Shown: positions 60,043 through 64,000 of the stretch, in pieces
Layout: every line of letters starts with the position of its first letter
How positions within the stretch are numbered: the first letter of the stretch is position 1
Source: Bryopsis sp. KO-2023
Taxonomy: Eukaryota > Chlorophyta > Ulvophyceae > Bryopsidales > Bryopsidaceae
DNA: 64,000 nucleotides
Reading direction: 5' to 3'
Assembly (NCBI GenBank): GCA_030272585.1
Contig: BSYQ01000002.1
Span: 8,370,001 to 8,434,000 of the forward strand
Notes under the pieces: generated by a model
What the model saw: the letters and a program-made list of their open reading frames with translations, nothing else
The model's database searches: none
Told to the model about the DNA's origin: nothing
Made by a program: the position numbers and the translations under genes

Positions 60043-61548
60043 TTAATCTCTTGGATTCCCGGTCCCTGGAGAAACGGGAAGAACTAGTGCCAGGTTGTCA
60101 AAGAATGTTGAATGCAGCTCCATCAATGATCGGCCAACTATCATAAGCCCATCCAAATTAGAACCAAGCAACAGCGATCGGCCCAAATCCATGAACGTCT
60201 GCAATTTGGAATCCCTTGAAGAAGGATCATGTCCGGACTCAGTGAGCTCAGCACCTGAGAGGGCAACTTGAGAGGGCAACTGAGGAATTGTGGTCGGAAC
60301 TGGTAGCTTGGGTTCGACTCCCAAGAGGATTTGTACTTGATCCAGAAACAGAGACTGTCCCTGTTTCCACAGGGCTTCCACCAAATAAGCTTGTCGTAGT
60401 GGGAATCGTATCCTTGAGGGCAGGATCTACAGGAATATCTTCCTTGGAGTGGTTTGCTTCACAACTGAGTGCAGAGTTCCTTGCCTGTCCCCCAACATCC
60501 TTCTCTCTATCTCCAGTTTCCTGGGAGGGGTTCCTCTGACATGCTTTTTGAGAAGCACTTTCCTGCCATGATGTGTCAGCAGAGCTGTCCTCTTCATAGA
60601 AATCCTCCATATCCTCCCCAGTTCCTTCTGATTCATAGCCCTCAATTTCTGCCACCTTGGAGGGAGTCCAGTACAGTGGCAATTTGAAGTAAGCCCAGTC
60701 ATACCAAGCGCTTCCCAGCACACACAATCGAGCAGTGACTTTCAGATATTTCAGATATTTCTCATAGTACAGGTTATTTGATTCGATAACCTCCGGCGTT
60801 AAGAGCGCGCAAAGGCGCTTATAATCCTGCTCAAAAATCTTTTGATGCAGGGCACCTCGCCTTCAGAATGGACCGGAATATGACACAAGGCAATGAACGC
60901 CTGCTTGGGCGTAGGATCCGCCCGATCGATATACTTGAAAACATCTTCTCGCAGCTTGGGAACCGAGCGGGCTACTCTCTTTTCCTCCCAGAAATAAATA
61001 CGCGCAAAAACTATTCTTCTGGACCTGAGCAAGTGGAATGTTTGGAGAGCTACCTCTTTCGACGACAATTTTTCATGCCGTATTGCTCCTTGTTGGAAAG
61101 GCCCATCCCTTCGTCACCGTGACTGACCGCTGTAAAAATGACCAGTGCTCATTAAGGCCCCTTGGGGAAAAAGAAAATATGTTCGCAACAACAAGATAAT
61201 ACTCCAGAAGAGAGGATCCTTCTTGGGGAAATCTATCGATCCCGAGAAGAGAGTCGAGAGGGTTCCCTGATCAAAATATCGATCGCAAAACAAAGGGCAA
61301 CGTGCCGTTGGCGCCAATTGGTATCGAATGCGATTCTTGGACTTCACCTTGCGAAAACTTTGGAGCTTTGCCCAATCATAGATTTTTCTTGGATCAAAAA
61401 GTGTCTCGATGTTACAACTATTACATCTCTGCCAGGGTTTTTCTTCCCTTTTTTGACCAAAGTAACTGCAATCCCATCCCTTCAAATTCGCGTAGAAAAT
61501 ACTGCATATTTGAAAGCTCATTGATCGTACAAAATAGAGCTTGTGCAA
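60043..61548 (-). pseudogene. Decayed unrecognised protein gene
   Basis: A minus-strand frame runs from 61548 with KIYDWAKLQSFRKVK, CPLFCDRYFDQGTLSTLFSG and IDFPKKDPLFWSIILLL. It meets a TGA near 61114 (preceded by CGG and followed by CGA) and continues in the same frame with SSKEVALQTFHLLRSRRIVF and KYIDRADPTPKQAFIALCHI. Around 60860 the coding signal moves to another frame (FEQDYKRLCALLTPEVIESN, YYEKYLKYLKVTARLCVLGS, WYDWAYFKLPLYW). It then continues into an acidic Ser-rich tail that shifts again near 60260 through a 13-bp tandem duplication. I do not recognise the family. Part of the tail is duplicated at 48310-49020. Introns could explain some of the frame changes. Confidence 0.5.
60050..60590 (+). 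repeat. Segmental duplication D3, copy 2
   Basis: Same-orientation counterpart of 48310-49020, without the (AAACC)n insertion and without a stretch of about 60 bp near 48890-48950. Confidence 0.7.
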
Positions 61549-61918
61549 GCAGTAACTTGTCCCAGCTGAAAAAACGATTCAAAAAAAACCACCCAGTATG
61601 ATCTCATGGCAGGATTCTTAAAAAGACAAAAAAAAAGTGTTTTTCTCATTCTTTCCCAAATAGAAGTATGTAACTTCTTTAACGTATTTGCACAAAAAAA
61701 AACCCGCTCAAAGGCAAAAAGGAAACAAAAAGCAAACGCAGAGAACTAAATTCAAAACTGGGACTTTTGTTGAAAAAAAAATAAAAATCAACGGAACAAG
61801 ATAGGACTGGAGTACGTCCCTTGGTGAGAGAAACACAATATCACATAGATAAAAAAATGCTACTGCTACACGGAGTCAAGCAACATAGGAACAGGGCAGT
61901 CGGAATGCACTCGTCTCT

Positions 61919-64000
61919 TCAATCTGTTTTGAGAAGGTCGTCTAGCTCTTTTTTGCGCGCATTGTTCCCATGGCATGCAGAAATAACCTGGGCAGCAGTC
62001 TTCCCATCGTTATTGCGAATGTCTTTCCTTGCATCTGCTAAAAAAAGTGAACCCACAAAACTGTTCTTTATCCAAAAAGAGATGCCAGTACGAGCTTTTT
62101 CTTGTCACAAGGATCTCACATTTTCGATATCGATCAAATTTGGGTGATGTTTCCTTTGCAGAGTGCTAGATATTTTCTAGTGGAGACAAGAGTAAAAAAG
62201 AGCACTAAGAATATTTCAAGGCACAAGCATATCTTGTGTTTTGAAGGGTTACTTTTTCTAGCCCAGAATCATTTCTACAAGGAATAATCAGCACCCAGAT
62301 TTGTGCATGAGTTGAATTTGTATTGTCCTCATGGGATAAAGGACATAGGGAAAAAGCTTTAAAAATCTGAGTGGAGCTACCATGGTTAATCAATTCCCTG
62401 GCTGTGTCAAGATGGCCATTCCTTGACGCCCAATGTAGCGCCGTGTTCCCCAAGCTAGTTTGAGTATCGACATTCGCCCCTGAAAAATTGAATTTTTAAT
62501 CTTATCACCTCAACAAACAAAAAAAAAGTTCTTCGTTCACTTAAAAAATCGATAGCACAAAGATAAATCAAATTGTCTCGGGTTCCAACCGTTTTTAGAA
62601 GAAAAGCTTTGTAAAAAACAGTTTTACATATTTATTTTCACGTCGCCCAACTATTTTTATCATGGAATTTCAAAAGATAGAAAAAGAAACAAAAATAGTT
62701 CGACCATACTCAAAAAAATTATCATTGTGAAAACAACAAGCACTTCGATTTAGCAAGTGGAGGTGCCACTGTTCTTTGCCATCTTTGGTACGAAAGTAAG
62801 AAAAGCATGCTGAAGCTTACCAGCGTCCAACAATTCCTTTACCACTTCGGGGTGGCCATTTTCAGATGCCCAATGCATGTGAGTTACATTTTTAACATCG
62901 CTCAAATCAACATTGGATCCTGAACACGCACGCCAAAGGTACAATTTCAACTTCCTTTTCCTCTCAAGCTCAAGAGAGAGGCTAGTTTTCAGAAAGCCAC
63001 CAGGCATTTTTTGGGGAAAAAAATAACAAGTTCTCTAAATAAAACATAAGGGAATAATACTTCCTATTTCGAAAAAAGAAGCAAAAACAAATAAGAGTTT
63101 TCTTCTGAAGTTTTTGGCAAACCTTTCAAGAGTAGTGTTTTGACGATAGAATGATGTCCTCTGTGGGCTGCCCAGGAAAGTAGGGTTTTTTTATTGCCAT
63201 CTTGAGTATTTACATCAAATCCCATGGACATCAATGCCTAAAAAAGGTGCACATTTTAATACTACAGAAAGAAGTAAAGCTAAATGAAACAAAGTATGAT
63301 TTCACGTTACGAAACATGAAACAAGTAGATGGGAGAACCAAATGGGATTTTTTTTTACCTCGACCGTTTTAAGATCACTATTCTTGACGGCGTCCAACAA
63401 CAGTGGCGCACCTCGGTCCTGTTGTCAAACAAGATCATCAAGGCATATCTTTTTAAACGGGAGTAAAAAGTTCCAAAGCCGAACACGCAACACTAAAAAC
63501 ACTTGCAACAAATGATAAAGCTACTTCCCCTACCTTAAAATGATATTGCACAGTTCTCTCTGCAACAAATGAACAAAACTTTTCAGCAACACTTTTTTTT
63601 TTCTTTCTGTTTCTGAGGAGTTTTTGATATTATACGCAATTTTTATTGAATTTGTTGATCAAGAAGCACACGACTGCTTCAACGTTCACTTCTCTTTGTC
63701 GACCAAAATTGAGGATAAATGGAGCAAGTTTTTGGAAGATAGTGTTAAAAACTTTAACTCCCCCCCAAAAAAATAAAAAATAAAAAATAAAAAATAAAAA
63801 AAATCAACATTGAGTAGGGATTGCGATACCTATATTCTTAACCACTCCTTCCAACGCTTGCATCTCGTCATCTTTTTTTTGGATCATCTCTTTCTCTTTT
63901 CGCTCAGTTGCTTTTATCATCTCCTCTTTCTGGCTGATCACTTCATCTTGTTCTCTATTTTTTACCTCAAGCAATAAAACCCTTGATTCCTTTTCACGCT
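61919..64000 (-). CDS. Ankyrin-repeat protein with N-terminal coiled coil (5' end outside window)
   Basis: Minus-strand exons with agreeing phases are: beyond 64000 to 63830, 63559-63534, 63418-63359, 63237-63123, 62919-62821, 62479-62381 and 62037-61919 (stop). The first visible exon is a charged coiled coil (REKESRVLLLEVKNREQDEV, KATERKEKEMIQKKDDEM). A 26-base micro-exon follows. The next exons each encode one ankyrin repeat: DRGAPLLLDAVKNSDLKTVE, NKKTLLSWAAHRGHHSIVKT, VTHMHWASENGHPEVVKELL, NTALHWASRNGHLDTARELI and a final partial repeat NNDGKTAAQVISACHGN. Ankyrin repeats bind other proteins. No enzyme domain is visible in this part, and the 5' end is off the window. Confidence 0.82.

Overview
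This is nuclear DNA from a eukaryote whose lineage I cannot fix from the sequence alone. The evidence is spliceosomal GT-AG introns of about 70-620 bp with matching phases, nuclear-type tRNA genes, F-box/WD40 and ankyrin-repeat genes, chromodomain Ty3/gypsy (chromovirus-type) retrotransposons, a multi-exon hAT DNA transposon and tRNA-derived SINE-like repeats. An alga or other protist, or an early plant lineage, would fit.

Layout. 1-1745 holds no clear gene. 1746-4823 is an F-box/WD40 gene split by a 2.0-kb non-autonomous LTR element (1865-3836). 5640-7480 is a SINE-like repeat followed by one copy of an inverted segmental duplication carrying a small cysteine-rich gene (7169-7732, minus). 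7741-10790 is a degenerate minus-strand LTR element. 12699-33034 is a second F-box/WD40 gene, broken by an in-frame stop and by a 19.3-kb insertion. That insertion is an LTR retrotransposon (element 1, 13608-32886), and its integrase region is in turn interrupted by a second complete element in opposite orientation (element 2, 19178-29282). Target duplications (AACGA, GCGAG, GTCCC) and LTR pairs that look identical by eye mark three recent insertions. Both large elements carry gag, pol and an extra 3' ORF encoding a coiled coil plus a RING-like zinc-binding motif, each with a TATA-like box about 120 bp upstream of its start codon.

37.9-45.9 kb holds three small multi-exon genes for secreted cysteine-rich proteins (37964, 41699, 45401). 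They are mixed with tRNA-Leu(TAA), two tRNA-Arg(CCG) copies, SINE-like repeats and inverted segmental duplications. 49560-55065 is a complete hAT transposon with 11-bp terminal inverted repeats, a perfect 8-bp target duplication (GTTGTGGT) and a nine-exon, 767-codon transposase gene. 56458-57675 is the only intact F-box/WD40 gene of the three. 60043-61548 is a decayed unrecognised coding region, and 61919-64000 is the 3' part of a minus-strand ankyrin gene that runs off the window.

The main themes are recent retrotransposition into a paralogous F-box/WD40 family, an extra zinc-finger ORF in the chromoviruses, and a cluster of cysteine-rich secreted proteins. Exon boundaries were set by eye from GT-AG sites and phase agreement. 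Identities between copies are visual judgements, not computed values.
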